Shown: positions 41,620-51,324, counted from the stretch's first letter. The stretch: 64,000 nucleotides of DNA from Telluria mixta (GCF_029223865.1 NZ_CP119520.1:868001-932000), one strand, 5' to 3'. A program made the numbers and translations. The notes: generated from the sequence alone by a model not told the origin.

Positions 41620-43120
41620 CGGATTCGATCATCATGGGCGTCGATCCGCGGTACGTCGGCAACCCCGTCAGGACACCCTCGAAGCCCTCGAGCGGGTTGC
41701 CCACTTCCACGCCGCCGGCACCGAGCTGGAGCTCGTGAATCGTCAATGCATGGTGCGCCGTCCGGCTCTTGGAGACCGTGATCGCCCGGCGCAACTTGCC
41801 GCCGGACTCAAAGTAACGCAGCAGCATCGTCGAATCGCTCAGGTAGCTGAGATCGACGTCGCGCGCGGCCTCCCCGACGACGCCATGCTCGCCGAGGATC
41901 AGCGCCGTCGTGATGCCCTTCTGGTTGAGGTAAGCGAGCAGTTCGTGCATCTGCAGCAGCAGGAACTGCTCGCCGGGCATCGCCTGCAGGTAGGCGTTGA
42001 GGCTGTCGATGGCGACGAAGACGGCGCCGTCGGTTTCCACGGCGTCGCGCAACATCTGGGCGAACTGGCCCGGCGCCAGCTCGGCCGGGTCGATGTGGCG
42101 CACCGTCAGGAGGCCCGACTCCAGGTGCGGCGCGAGGTCCAGCCCGAGGGTGGCGGCACGCGTGAAGAACGTCCCCATGCCTTCGTCGAACAGGTAGTAC
42201 GACGCTTTTTCGCCCCGCTCCAGCGCCGCCAGCATGCAGCGGACCACGACGGTCGTCTTGCCGACGCCCGACGGTCCGACGAACAGCGTATTGGTCCCGG
42301 CGACGAGGCCGCCGCCGAGCAGCATGTCGAGTCCGTCGGATCCCGTGGAGCGCGTCACCGGCGTGAACGCCGCCGTGTGTTCCGCCGCGACGAGCCGGGG
42401 GAAGATCCGGATGCCGCCGGTGTCGAGGATATAGTCGTGATAGCCGCCCCGGAACTTGATGCCTCGCATCTTCATGATATTGACGCGGCGGCGCTCCTTG
42501 CCGAATTCCTTGGCGATCTGTTCCAGGCTGATGACGCCGTGCGCGATGCTGTGCAGGTGCTGGTCCGACTGGTTCGTCTTGTCGTCAAGCATCAACACGG
42601 TACACGCACGTGACGCAAAAAATTGTTTGAGTGCAAGGATCTGGCGACGGTAGCGCAGCGGGTTCTGGGCCAGCAGGCGCATTTCCGACAGGCTATCGAA
42701 CACGACACGCGCCGGATTGATCCGGTCGACCTCTTCCATCACGCCCCGCGCCGTCTCGCCCAGCTCGATCTCGGCCGGATGCAGGATCGACTGCTGTGCC
42801 TCCGGATCGAGCGCCTCGTCGCTGGCCAGCTCGAAGATCGACAGCTGGTCGAGCGACCAGCCATGGCTTTCCGCGACGGCATCGAGCTCATCGGCGGTTT
42901 CCGACAGCGTGATGTACAGCCCGGCTTCCCCCTTGGCAACGCCGTCGAGCAGGAATTGCATGCCGAGGGTCGTCTTGCCCGTGCCGGGGGTGCCTTCGAC
43001 CAGGTACACCCGCTCCGCGGTCAGGCCGCCGCCGAGGATGTCGTCCAGCCCAGGCACCCCGGTGGAGACGCGGTGCGCGGGTTTGCGGGAAGTGCGGCGG
43101 GAGACAAGCGATTCGGCCAT
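41606..43120 (-). CDS. KaiC-like double-domain RecA-type ATPase
   Basis: 504 residues with two KaiC domains. Domain 1: GVPGLDDILGGGL, Walker A GTPGTGKT (43-50), SETADEL (catalytic Glu region), Walker B VVFDSLSEM. Domain 2: GSDGLDMLLGGGLVAG, Walker A GPSGVGKT (282-289), FDEGMGTF, VAIDSLNAY. At the clock phosphorylation site, cyanobacterial IST aligns with L424-S425-Y426, so Ser is kept but Thr is Tyr. There is no kaiA or kaiB here; in non-cyanobacteria such proteins are signalling ATPases. The hybrid kinase gene overlaps its end, so they likely form one pathway. Confidence 0.93.
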   Translation of the reverse strand: MAESLVSRRTSRKPAHRVSTGVPGLDDILGGGLTAERVYLVEGTPGTGKTTLGMQFLLDGVAKGEAGLYITLSETADELDAVAESHGWSLDQLSIFELASDEALDPEAQQSILHPAEIELGETARGVMEEVDRINPARVVFDSLSEMRLLAQNPLRYRRQILALKQFFASRACTVLMLDDKTNQSDQHLHSIAHGVISLEQIAKEFGKERRRVNIMKMRGIKFRGGYHDYILDTGGIRIFPRLVAAEHTAAFTPVTRSTGSDGLDMLLGGGLVAGTNTLFVGPSGVGKTTVVVRCMLAALERGEKASYYLFDEGMGTFFTRAATLGLDLAPHLESGLLTVRHIDPAELAPGQFAQMLRDAVETDGAVFVAIDSLNAYLQAMPGEQFLLLQMHELLAYLNQKGITTALILGEHGVVGEAARDVDLSYLSDSTMLLRYFESGGKLRRAITVSKSRTAHHALTIHELQLGAGGVEVGNPLEGFEGVLTGLPTYRGSTPMMIESDANG

Positions 43121-43193
43121 GCAGAAAACGTCCTGTAAAGATGGGCGCCATGCACTCTGGATGAACGCGACGGCAAGACCATTATAGGACGAA

Positions 43194-44426
43194 TCAGCGG
43201 CTCGTCAGCGCGCGGTCGACGAGCTCGATCCAGTGCGTCACCGGCGTCGCCGTCCCCGACTGCAGGTGCGAGATGCAGCCCACGTTGGCCGAGACGTATT
43301 CCTGCGCCCCCGTCGCCTCCAGGTTGGCGAGCTTGCGGTCGCGCAGTGCGTGCGCGAGCTCGGGATGCAGCACGGCATACGTGCCGGCCGAGCCGCAGCA
43401 CAGATGGCTTTCCGCGCACAGCACGACGTCGACGCCGGCCGCGCGCAGCACGCCCTCGACCTTGCCGCGGATCTGCTGGCCGTGCTGCAGGGTGCACGGC
43501 GGGTGGAACGCGACGCGCTCGTGGATGCGGCCGGACAGCAGACGGGCGATCTCGCCCTCGAAGTCGCACATCACTTCCGACAAGTCCTTCGTCAGCGCCG
43601 AGATGCGCGCCGCCCTCGAAGCATACGCCGCGTCGTGCGCCAGCAGGTGGCCGTAGTCCTTGACCGTCACGCCGCAGCCGGATGCCGTCATCACGATGGC
43701 TTCGATACCGCCCTGCTCCACGTACGGCCACCACGCGTCGACGTTGCGGCGCATGTCGGCGAGGCCGCCGTCCTGGTCGTTCAGGTGGAAGCGCACGGCA
43801 CCGCAGCAGCCGGCCTTCGGCGCCTCCATGAGCTGGATACCGAGGGCGTCGAGCACGCGCGCGGTCGCCGCATTGACGTTCGGCGCCATCGCCGGCTGCA
43901 CGCAGCCTGCCAGCACGAGCATCTTGCGCGCGTGGTCGCGCACGGGCCAGTGGCCGGGCGCGCGCGCCGGTTGCAGCTTGTCCTGCAGCGTGGGCGACAG
44001 CAGCGGACGCACCATCCGCCCCGCCTTGAACGCGGGCTTGAACAGGTGAGAACGCGGCAGGAATTCCTTCAAGGTCGTGCGCTTTACCCTGTCCGCGAGC
44101 GGGCGCGGCACGCGCGCTTCGACCACCTTGCGGCCGATGTCGACGAGGCGCCCGTACTTCACGCCGGACGGGCACGTGGTCTCGCAGTTGCGGCACGTGA
44201 GGCAGCGGTCGAGGTGCAGCTGCGTCTTGCGCGTGGGCGTCTCCCCTTCCAGTACCTGCTTGATCAGGTAGATGCGGCCGCGCGGGCCATCCAGCTCGTC
44301 GCCCAGCAGCTGATAGGTCGGACACGTGGCGGTGCAGAAGCCGCAGTGCACGCAGGCGCGCAGGATCGCGTCGGCCTCGATGCCCTCGGGCGTATCCTTG
44401 ATGAAATCGGCGAGATTCGTTTGCAT
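43194..44426 (-). CDS. glcF: Glycolate oxidase iron-sulfur subunit GlcF
   Basis: 410 residues. Two 4Fe-4S ferredoxin motifs at the N-terminus (CVHCGFCTATCPTY, residues about 25-38, and CLTCRNCETTCPSGVKYG), followed by two CCG domains (PKAGCCGAVRFH; ESHLCCGSAGTY). It transfers electrons from GlcD/GlcE to the respiratory chain while glycolate is oxidised to glyoxylate at the membrane. It is the last gene of glcD-glcE-glcF, 7 bases after glcE. Confidence 0.96.
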   Translation of the reverse strand: MQTNLADFIKDTPEGIEADAILRACVHCGFCTATCPTYQLLGDELDGPRGRIYLIKQVLEGETPTRKTQLHLDRCLTCRNCETTCPSGVKYGRLVDIGRKVVEARVPRPLADRVKRTTLKEFLPRSHLFKPAFKAGRMVRPLLSPTLQDKLQPARAPGHWPVRDHARKMLVLAGCVQPAMAPNVNAATARVLDALGIQLMEAPKAGCCGAVRFHLNDQDGGLADMRRNVDAWWPYVEQGGIEAIVMTASGCGVTVKDYGHLLAHDAAYASRAARISALTKDLSEVMCDFEGEIARLLSGRIHERVAFHPPCTLQHGQQIRGKVEGVLRAAGVDVVLCAESHLCCGSAGTYAVLHPELAHALRDRKLANLEATGAQEYVSANVGCISHLQSGTATPVTHWIELVDRALTSR

Positions 44427-44433
44427 GATTTTT

Positions 44434-45477
44434 TTAAAACATCCGGCCCGGGTTGAAGACGCCTGCCGGATCGAACCCGGTCTTCAAACGTGCGTGGATA
44501 CGCGCGATGGCCGGCGCCAGCGGCTGGAACACGCCGACGCTCTTGTCGCCGCCGCGGAACAGCGTCGCGTGGCCGCCGCACGCTGCCACGGTCGCACGGA
44601 TGCGTTCCGCCGCATCGCCAGGTGCGCGCAGCCAGCGCTGCGCCCCGCCCCACTCGATCAGTTGCGGGCTGCCCAGCACGATGGCGCCGACCGTCGACGG
44701 CACGGACAGGCGCCACAGCGGCATGTCGCCTTCAAAGAATGCGTGCTGCTGTTCGCGCAGGCTCGCCCAGAAGCGTGCGCAATCCGGCATCACTTCACCG
44801 CCCAGGGTGCGGATCGCATTGTCGACGGCCGCATTCGCACCGGACAGCCGCAGCGCCAGCATGCCGTCGTGCCAGCAGCTCGCGGAGATCGGCAGCGGCT
44901 GGCCCGCCCACTCGTTCAGGTTGCGGATCGCATCGATCTCGTTCACGCCCCCGAACACGAGCGTCGCCTCGCGCGGCGCGCGCGGCAGCACTTTTACGGA
45001 GACTTCCAGCAGCAGCCCCAGCGTGCCGAGCGAACCCGCGAGCAGGCGCGACACGTCGTAGCCGGCCACGTTCTTCATCACCTGGCCGCCGAACGACAGC
45101 ACGTCGCCCTTGCCGTCGAGGAGCTTGCAGCCGAGGACGAAGTCGCGCACGGCGCCTGCGTTGGCACGACGTGGCCCGGACAGGCCGGAGGCGATAACGC
45201 CACCGATCGTCGCGCCGGTGCCGAAATGCGGCGGCTCGAACGCCAGCATCTGCCCCCGCTCCGCGAGCACCGCCTCGATCCCGGCCAGCGGCGTGCCGCA
45301 GCGCGCCGTGATCACGAGTTCCGTCGGCTCGTAGTCGACGATGCCGGCATGGTCGCGCGTGTCGAGGATGTCGCCGTCGAGCCGCTGGCCATACCAGTCC
45401 TTGGTGCCGCCGCCGCGGATGCGCAAGGGGCGCCCGGCGCGCACCTGTTTCTGAAACTGTTCGATGAGGTTCTGCAT
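44434..45477 (-). CDS. glcE: Glycolate oxidase FAD-binding subunit GlcE
   Basis: 347 residues from MQNLIEQFQKQVRAG. PLRIRGGGTKDWYG and the FAD-binding FERM-like core (FGTGATIGGVIASGLSGPRRANAGAVRDFVLG) match the FAD_binding_4 family; it is shorter than GlcD, as expected for GlcE. An internal loss of the C-terminal half is normal. The start is two bases after the glcD stop. Confidence 0.95.
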   Translation of the reverse strand: MQNLIEQFQKQVRAGRPLRIRGGGTKDWYGQRLDGDILDTRDHAGIVDYEPTELVITARCGTPLAGIEAVLAERGQMLAFEPPHFGTGATIGGVIASGLSGPRRANAGAVRDFVLGCKLLDGKGDVLSFGGQVMKNVAGYDVSRLLAGSLGTLGLLLEVSVKVLPRAPREATLVFGGVNEIDAIRNLNEWAGQPLPISASCWHDGMLALRLSGANAAVDNAIRTLGGEVMPDCARFWASLREQQHAFFEGDMPLWRLSVPSTVGAIVLGSPQLIEWGGAQRWLRAPGDAAERIRATVAACGGHATLFRGGDKSVGVFQPLAPAIARIHARLKTGFDPAGVFNPGRMF

Positions 45478-45479
45478 GG

Positions 45480-46961
45480 TCAGAAGCGCGGCAGGTTGGC
45501 AAACGGCAGCACGCCGCCGGACACGCGCATGCGGCCCAGTTCCGCGCAGCGGTTCAGCGTCGGGATGGCCTTGTTGGGATTGAGGAGCATGCCCGGATCG
45601 AACGCGCGCTTCACCGTGAAGAATGCGTCGAGTTCCTGCGCGCCGAACTGCACGCACATCGAATCGATCTTCTCCACGCCCACGCCGTGCTCACCCGTGA
45701 TGGTGCCGCCCACTTCCACGCACAGCGCGAGGATGGCGGCGCCGAAGGCTTCCGCGCGATCCAGTTCTCCCGGCTGGTTCGCATCGAACAGGATCAGCGG
45801 GTGCATGTTGCCGTCGCCCGCGTGAAACACGTTCGCGCAGCGCAGGCCGAACGTCGTTTCCATCTCTTCGATCCGCGCCAGCACGTGCGCGAGCTGCTTG
45901 CGCGGGATCGTCCCGTCCATGCAGTAGTAGTCGGGCGAGATGCGGCCGGCGGCCGGAAAGGCGTTCTTGCGGCCGGACCAGAAGCGCAGGCGCTCAGCCT
46001 CGCTCTGCGACACCGTGATCGCGCTGGCACCGGCCTCGCGCAGCACCTCCGTCATGCGCGCGATTTCTTCCGCCACTTCGAGCGCCGTGCCATCCGCCTC
46101 GCACAGCAGGATGGCGGCCGCGTCGAGGTCGTAGCCCGCCTTCACGAACGGCTCGACCATGCGCGAGGACGTCCGGTCCATCATCTCCAGCCCGGCCGGG
46201 ATGATACCGGCCGCGATCACGCTGGCAACCGCGTTGCCGCCCGTCGCCACGTCGTCGAACGAGGCCATGATCACTTGCGCCTGTGCCGGTTTCGGCACGA
46301 GTTTCACCGTGACTTCCGTGACGATGCCCAGCATGCCTTCCGAGCCGATGAACACGGCCAGCAGGTCGAGGCCGGGCGCATCCAGGGATTCTCCGCCAAG
46401 CTCGATGACGTCGCCTTCGATCGTACAGACGCGCACGCGCAGGACGTTGTGCACAGTGAGGCCGTACTTCAGGCAGTGCACGCCGCCCGAGTTCTCGGCC
46501 ACGTTGCCGCCGATGGTGCAGGCGATCTGCGACGACGGGTCGGGCGCGTAATACAGGTTGAACGGCGCGGCCGCTTCCGAGATGGCGAGGTTGCGCACGC
46601 CCGGCTGCACGACGGCCGTGCGCGCATACGGTTCCACGCGCAGGATGCGGTTGAGCCGCGCCGTCGAGATCACGACGCCGTCCGCCAGCGGCTGCGCGCC
46701 GCCGGACAGGCCCGTGCCCGCGCCGCGCGGCACGATGGGCACGTTCAGATCGCGGCAGACTTTCAATATCGCGAGCACCTGCGCCTCGTCGTCCGGCAGG
46801 GTCACGACCATCGGCAGTTGCCGGTAGGCGGCCAGGCCGTCGCATTCGTATGGCCGGGTGTCCTCGGGATCGGCGAGGACGGCGCGCGCGGGGAGCACGG
46901 CACGCAGCGCGGCGGCGACCTGCTGCCTTCGCTCGGGGTCGACTGGAATCGAGGGAATCAT
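45480..46961 (-). CDS. glcD: Glycolate oxidase FAD subunit GlcD
   Basis: 493 residues. FAD_binding_4 domain (VPIVPRGAGTGLSGGAQPLADGVVIS; SSQIACTIGGNVAENSGGVHCLKYG) then the FAD-oxidase C domain (VFHAGDGNMHPLILFD; GGTITGEHGVGVEK). It oxidises glycolate (or D-lactate as a side substrate) to glyoxylate. First gene of glcDEF; divergent from the cobalamin adenosyltransferase with 74 bases between. Confidence 0.96.
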   Translation of the reverse strand: MIPSIPVDPERRQQVAAALRAVLPARAVLADPEDTRPYECDGLAAYRQLPMVVTLPDDEAQVLAILKVCRDLNVPIVPRGAGTGLSGGAQPLADGVVISTARLNRILRVEPYARTAVVQPGVRNLAISEAAAPFNLYYAPDPSSQIACTIGGNVAENSGGVHCLKYGLTVHNVLRVRVCTIEGDVIELGGESLDAPGLDLLAVFIGSEGMLGIVTEVTVKLVPKPAQAQVIMASFDDVATGGNAVASVIAAGIIPAGLEMMDRTSSRMVEPFVKAGYDLDAAAILLCEADGTALEVAEEIARMTEVLREAGASAITVSQSEAERLRFWSGRKNAFPAAGRISPDYYCMDGTIPRKQLAHVLARIEEMETTFGLRCANVFHAGDGNMHPLILFDANQPGELDRAEAFGAAILALCVEVGGTITGEHGVGVEKIDSMCVQFGAQELDAFFTVKRAFDPGMLLNPNKAIPTLNRCAELGRMRVSGGVLPFANLPRF

Positions 46962-47035
46962 GGAACGATTGTAAGCACAATCCCGAGGATTTGGCGTATG
47001 CTCCGGCTATCTTTTTTCGTGGGCAGGATATAAGC

Positions 47036-47590
47036 ATGGGCAATCGACTTTCGAAGATCGCGACCCGCACGGGCGACGACGGCAGCACCGGCCTCGGCGA
47101 CGGCAGCCGCACCGGTAAAGACAGCGCGCGCATCGCGGCGCTGGGCGACGTCGACGAGCTGAATTCCTTCGTCGGCCTGCTGCTGTGCGAAGACGTGCCG
47201 GATGACCTGCGCGAGGAACTCGTCACGATCCAGCACGACCTGTTCGACCTGGGCGGCGAGCTGTGCATCCCCGGCTACCAGATGATCAAGGACGAGCAGG
47301 TGGCGCGCCTGGACGCCCTGCTCGAGAAATACAATGCCGACCTGCCGGTGCTGAAGGAATTCATCCTGCCCGCCGGCTCGCGCGCCGCGTCGCTCGCGCA
47401 CGTGTGCCGCACCGTATGCCGCCGCGCCGAGCGCGCCATCGTCGCGCTGTCGAAGACCGACACGATCAACGCGCAGCCGCGCCAGTACGTGAACCGCCTG
47501 TCGGACCTGATGTTCGTGCTGGCGCGCGTGCTGAACCGTTACGAAGGCGGCAGCGACGTGCTGTGGCAGCACGAACGCAAGCGCACCTGA
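47036..47590 (+). CDS. ATP:cob(I)alamin adenosyltransferase, PduO type
   Basis: 184 residues. TRTGDDGSTGLGDGSRTGKDSARIAALGDVDELNSFVGLLL is the ATP-binding N-terminal motif; VCRTVCRRAERAIVAL and YVNRLSDLMFVLARVLNR hold the Arg, Glu and Asn residues that bind ATP and corrin. It forms a trimer in the cytoplasm and makes adenosylcobalamin. Start has CAGGA upstream. The rhomboid gene follows 10 bases later. Confidence 0.95.
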   Translation: MGNRLSKIATRTGDDGSTGLGDGSRTGKDSARIAALGDVDELNSFVGLLLCEDVPDDLREELVTIQHDLFDLGGELCIPGYQMIKDEQVARLDALLEKYNADLPVLKEFILPAGSRAASLAHVCRTVCRRAERAIVALSKTDTINAQPRQYVNRLSDLMFVLARVLNRYEGGSDVLWQHERKRT

Positions 47591-47600
47591 CGGAGTGCGG

Positions 47601-48647
47601 ATGACGGCAACCTTCGACGTCCGCTTCCACGCCGGCCGGGCCAACTGGCCGGCCAATCCGTTCCACTTCCAGGGCAAGGGCCAGGTCGTCGTCGAACCCG
47701 ACTTCGTCCTCGTGCGCGGCAGTACCCACCGCTCGTTCCGCTTCCCGGCGCGCGCGGAACACCGGCTGCGCATGGTCGACATCGTCAATGCGCACAGCGA
47801 AGGCGAGGACGTGTACTTCCACGTGCTGGGCGTGCGCGAAAACCTGTCCGTCGGCTTTTCCGCGCCGGACGCGGCGACGGCACAGCAGCTCCTCGCACTG
47901 CTGCCCGCGCGCCAGACCGAGGCCTTCGCCGTCGCCCACGCGGAACGCAACGCCTTCCACGACCGGATCGATTACTGGAGTCCGTCCACGCCCGTGATCT
48001 GGACCTTGCTGGCCCTGAACATCGGCATCTACTTCCTCATGTGGCTGGTGCGCCGCAACGTGCCCGGCGGCGCGATGGGATCGATGCTGGGCTGGGGCTG
48101 GAATTCGACCTACGACGCGATGCTGCGCTCGGTCCAGCTCGTTGAGTGGGGCTCGAACACGGGCCGCCTGACCCTGCACGGACAACCGTGGCGGCTGTTC
48201 ACGTCGCTGTTCCTGCACGGGAGCCTGCTGCACCTGGCGTTCAACATGATCGCGCTGTGGCAGGTGGGCCAGCTCGTCGAGCGCCTGTTCGGCAGCCTGC
48301 GCTTCATCGCGCTGTACCTGTTCGCCGGCCTGTGCGGCAGTATCGCCAGCGTGATGTGGAGCATGCTATGGAGTTCGTCCGTGAACAGCGTGGGGGCGTC
48401 CGGCGCGATCTTCGGCATCGTCGGCGGCCTGTTCGCGTTCATGCGGCGCGAGAACAGCGGCATGCCGCCCACCGTCGTGAACGACCTGCGCGGCTCGCTG
48501 CTGCCGTTTTTGGTGTTCAACCTGGCGGCCGGCTTCCTGTATCCTCACACGGACAACGCGGCCCACATCGGCGGCCTGGTCGGGGGCTGGCTGGCCGGCC
48601 ATGTGCTGGCCCGCTCGCTGCACGTGCCGGCGGAGAAAACCACATGA
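47601..48647 (+). CDS. Rhomboid-family intramembrane serine protease
   Basis: 348 residues. The N-terminal cytoplasmic part (about 1-125) is soluble and beta-rich. From residue 130 there are six or more membrane segments with HGSLLHLAFNMIALWQVG (Asn of the oxyanion hole), GASGAIFGIVGG (catalytic Ser) and DNAAHIGGLVGGWLAGH (catalytic His). A GTG at 47595 is possible; ATG 47601 is chosen since GGAG ends five bases before it. It cuts membrane helices. It overlaps the next gene as ATGA. Confidence 0.93.
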   Translation: MTATFDVRFHAGRANWPANPFHFQGKGQVVVEPDFVLVRGSTHRSFRFPARAEHRLRMVDIVNAHSEGEDVYFHVLGVRENLSVGFSAPDAATAQQLLALLPARQTEAFAVAHAERNAFHDRIDYWSPSTPVIWTLLALNIGIYFLMWLVRRNVPGGAMGSMLGWGWNSTYDAMLRSVQLVEWGSNTGRLTLHGQPWRLFTSLFLHGSLLHLAFNMIALWQVGQLVERLFGSLRFIALYLFAGLCGSIASVMWSMLWSSSVNSVGASGAIFGIVGGLFAFMRRENSGMPPTVVNDLRGSLLPFLVFNLAAGFLYPHTDNAAHIGGLVGGWLAGHVLARSLHVPAEKTT

Positions 48648-49339
48648 GCGACGACTTCATCGGCATCTACGACGGCGCCCTCACGCGCGCCGAGTGTGCG
48701 CAAATTCTCGAACGCTTCGAGGCGAGCGACAAGCACCAGCGCGGCCGCACGGGCATGGGCGTGGACGTGGCGAAGAAGGACAGCTGGGACATCACCATCA
48801 GCCAGCACAAGGAATGGCACGACGTGTGCAACCTGATGGCGACGGCCGTGCGGCGCCACCTGGTCGAGTACATGGACCGCTACCGCGCGCTGCTGCTGGG
48901 TGCCCTCGCGCCCACGGTGGCGCATCCCGCCACGGGGCAGCCGGTGGCGCTCTCGCTGGACAACTTCGACGAATGCGGCCGCCCGCACCTCGATGCGCTC
49001 GTGCAGGCCATGTACCGCCTCGGCGCGATCAACCTGCAAAAATACCTGCGCGGCAGCGGCGGCTACCATCACTGGCATTCCGAGATCTATCCGCAGAACG
49101 CCAGCTGCGAAACCCTGCACCGCGTGCTGCTGTTCCAGTTCTACCTGAACGACGTGGCGGACGGCGGCGAGACCGAATTCCTGTACCAGGGCCGCAAGAT
49201 CGAGGCGCGCCAGGGCCGGCTGATCATCGCCCCGGCCGGTTTTACCCACACGCACAAGGGCCATGTCGCGACCAGCGGCGACAAGGTCGTGGCCACGTCG
49301 TGGATCCTGTACCGCCGCGCCGAGGATCTGTTCAAGTAG
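48644..49339 (+). CDS. Fe(II)/2-oxoglutarate-dependent oxygenase, prolyl-4-hydroxylase-like
   Basis: 231 residues. The double-stranded beta-helix core is YHHWHSEIYPQNASCETLHRVLLFQFYLNDVADGGETEFLYQGRKIEARQGRLIIAPAGFTHTHKG. The iron site appears as His145-x-Glu147 with a distal His in FTHTHKG, so it is H-x-E instead of the usual H-x-D. GGETEF is the typical strand. It presumably hydroxylates a protein or small molecule using 2-oxoglutarate. Its start overlaps the rhomboid stop; its end overlaps the convergent kinase gene by 8 bases. Confidence 0.88.
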   Translation: MSDDFIGIYDGALTRAECAQILERFEASDKHQRGRTGMGVDVAKKDSWDITISQHKEWHDVCNLMATAVRRHLVEYMDRYRALLLGALAPTVAHPATGQPVALSLDNFDECGRPHLDALVQAMYRLGAINLQKYLRGSGGYHHWHSEIYPQNASCETLHRVLLFQFYLNDVADGGETEFLYQGRKIEARQGRLIIAPAGFTHTHKGHVATSGDKVVATSWILYRRAEDLFK

Positions 49340-51248
49340 GACGGCTGGCGAGCGCGTTCTGCAGCGACTCGAGATCGATCGGCTTGACGAGGTGCTTGTC
49401 GAAGCCCGCCTCCGCGGCGAGCCGGCGGTCGCTGTCCTGGCCGTAGCCGGTGATGGCGACGAGGAACGCGTGCCGTGTCGCCGGTTGCGCGCGCAGGCGC
49501 CGTGCCAGTTCGTAGCCATCCATGCCCGGCAGGCCGATGTCGAGCAGGCATACCTGCGGCGCCTCCGTGCGGGCTCGCTCCAGCGCGCGCTGCGGATCGT
49601 GCTCGATGCTCACGCGATGGCCGGACGCTTCCAGCAGCAGGCCGAGCGTCTCGGCCGCGTCGACGTTGTCGTCCACGACCATGATCGTCAGGCTGCTTTC
49701 CCGGGCCACCACGTGCGCGCCGTCGCGCGGCACGTCTGGCCCGGCGGCGTCCGCGAGGAGCGGCAGGGTCACTGTGAAACGGCTGCCGCGGCCGGGGCCT
49801 GCACTCTCGCATGCGACGGTGCCGCCGTGGAGCTCGACGAGGCTGCGCACGAGCGCCAGGCCCAGTCCCAGCCCGCCAGAGGCGCGGTCGGACGTGCGCT
49901 CGGCCTGGGCGAACAGGTCGAACGCGCGCGCCACGAGCTCCGGCGCCATGCCGATGCCGTTGTCGACGACGTCCACGGCCACCTCGTTACCCAGCACCTT
50001 TGCCGCGAGCCGCAGCCGGCCGCCTTCCTGCGTGTACTTGGCGGCGTTGTTGAGCAGGTTGGCGAGGATCTGCACGAGCCGTTTCGCATCGCCCATCACC
50101 GGCATGGACTGCGCGGGGACGTCCACGTCCAGCTGCTGGCGCCGCGTACGGACGAGCGGCATGACCTGTTCCACCGCGTCGGCCACGATGGCGCGCATGT
50201 CCAGCGCCGCTTCGTCCAGCTCGACCTGGCCGCGGGTGACGCGCGACACGTCCAGCAGGTCGTCGATCAGTTCCGTCATGTGACCGACCTGGCGGCCGAT
50301 GATGTCGCTCGTCTTGCGCACGAGGCCTTCGTCCAGGCGCGCGCGCTGCAGCAGTGCGGCGGCCGCGCCGATGGGCGCCAGCGGGTTCCTGAGCTCGTGC
50401 GCCAGCATTGCGAGGAACTCGTCCTTGCGGCGGTCCGACTCCCGCAGCTTTTCCTCGGCCAGCTTGCGCTCCGTGATGTCGCTGGCGGCGCCGATCCACT
50501 CCTCGATCTCGCCGCGCGCGTCGAGCATCGGCACGGCCCGGGAATACGTCCAGCCCACGCTGCCGTCCAGGCGGTGCACGCGGTGTTCCAGCTCGAACGT
50601 GGACTTGGCGCGGATCGCCGCGTCGATCGCGTCGTGGATGCGGTCCTGGTCCTCCGGCGGGATATACTCGTCGACCCAGTAGCGGCTCGCGGCGGACGTG
50701 TCCTTGAGATAGCCGCGGCCGTCGAGCTGGCGCAGCTGGCTCCAGTCGGCACTCATGCGGTACACGACGTCCGCCGTGGCATTCGTCAGCGCCCTGTAGC
50801 GCGCCTCGCTCTCGCGGAGTGCGGCTTCCGAACGCACCTGTTCCGTCACGTCGATGGTCGTGTGCGCGATGCACAGGATGCCGCCGTCGGCGTCGAAGAC
50901 CGGCGTGCTGACGGCGCTCCAGAACCGTTCCTCGAAGCCGGTCTCGCCGTTCGGCAGCACGACGGGAATCGGATAGCGCTGGGCCGGCAGCCGGTCCGGC
51001 TGCCCGGTCGCGAGGACGCGGGCGAGCGAACGGCGCAGGACCGTCTCGCCCGTGTCGGCGGGATCGTCCGGGTTGCGCGGGAAAGCGTCGAACAGGCTGA
51101 CGCCGACCAGCTCTTCGCGCGTGCGACCCGACGCCTTCAGGAACGCGTCGTTGACGGCGAGGATGGTCGCATCGGGTGCAGGCGACAGCAGAGAATGCCC
51201 GATCGGGGATTGATTGAAAACGGCGTCGAACAGGGCGGGAGAAAGCAT
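49332..51248 (-). CDS. PAS-containing hybrid histidine kinase
   Basis: 638 residues from MLSPALFDAVFNQSPIGHS; the frame is open 24 codons further up but through a terminator. Two PAS domains (about 5-135 and 150-275, with DITERKLAEEKL), HisKA (DEFLAMLAHELRNPLAPIGAAAALL, phospho-His in AHELRNP), HATPase (NLLNNAAKYTQEGG; DNGIGMAPELVARAFDLFAQAER; GLGLGLALVRSLVELHGG) and a C-terminal receiver (IMVVDDNVDAAETL, phospho-Asp in LLDIGLPGMDGYEL, Lys in HLVKPID). No membrane segment. It has no separate response regulator next to it. Confidence 0.93.
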   Translation of the reverse strand: MLSPALFDAVFNQSPIGHSLLSPAPDATILAVNDAFLKASGRTREELVGVSLFDAFPRNPDDPADTGETVLRRSLARVLATGQPDRLPAQRYPIPVVLPNGETGFEERFWSAVSTPVFDADGGILCIAHTTIDVTEQVRSEAALRESEARYRALTNATADVVYRMSADWSQLRQLDGRGYLKDTSAASRYWVDEYIPPEDQDRIHDAIDAAIRAKSTFELEHRVHRLDGSVGWTYSRAVPMLDARGEIEEWIGAASDITERKLAEEKLRESDRRKDEFLAMLAHELRNPLAPIGAAAALLQRARLDEGLVRKTSDIIGRQVGHMTELIDDLLDVSRVTRGQVELDEAALDMRAIVADAVEQVMPLVRTRRQQLDVDVPAQSMPVMGDAKRLVQILANLLNNAAKYTQEGGRLRLAAKVLGNEVAVDVVDNGIGMAPELVARAFDLFAQAERTSDRASGGLGLGLALVRSLVELHGGTVACESAGPGRGSRFTVTLPLLADAAGPDVPRDGAHVVARESSLTIMVVDDNVDAAETLGLLLEASGHRVSIEHDPQRALERARTEAPQVCLLDIGLPGMDGYELARRLRAQPATRHAFLVAITGYGQDSDRRLAAEAGFDKHLVKPIDLESLQNALASRPT

Positions 51249-51324
51249 GGACCGTGCTTTCGGAGTCAATGACGCGGCATTATAGGGCGGCGGCGACAAA
51301 CGCGGCGGCCGATTGTCCAAAGCA

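Noticed and set aside
41606..43120. A circadian clock (KaiABC)
   Set aside because: No kaiA or kaiB gene is present and the second phosphosite residue differs; signalling ATPase is the better reading.
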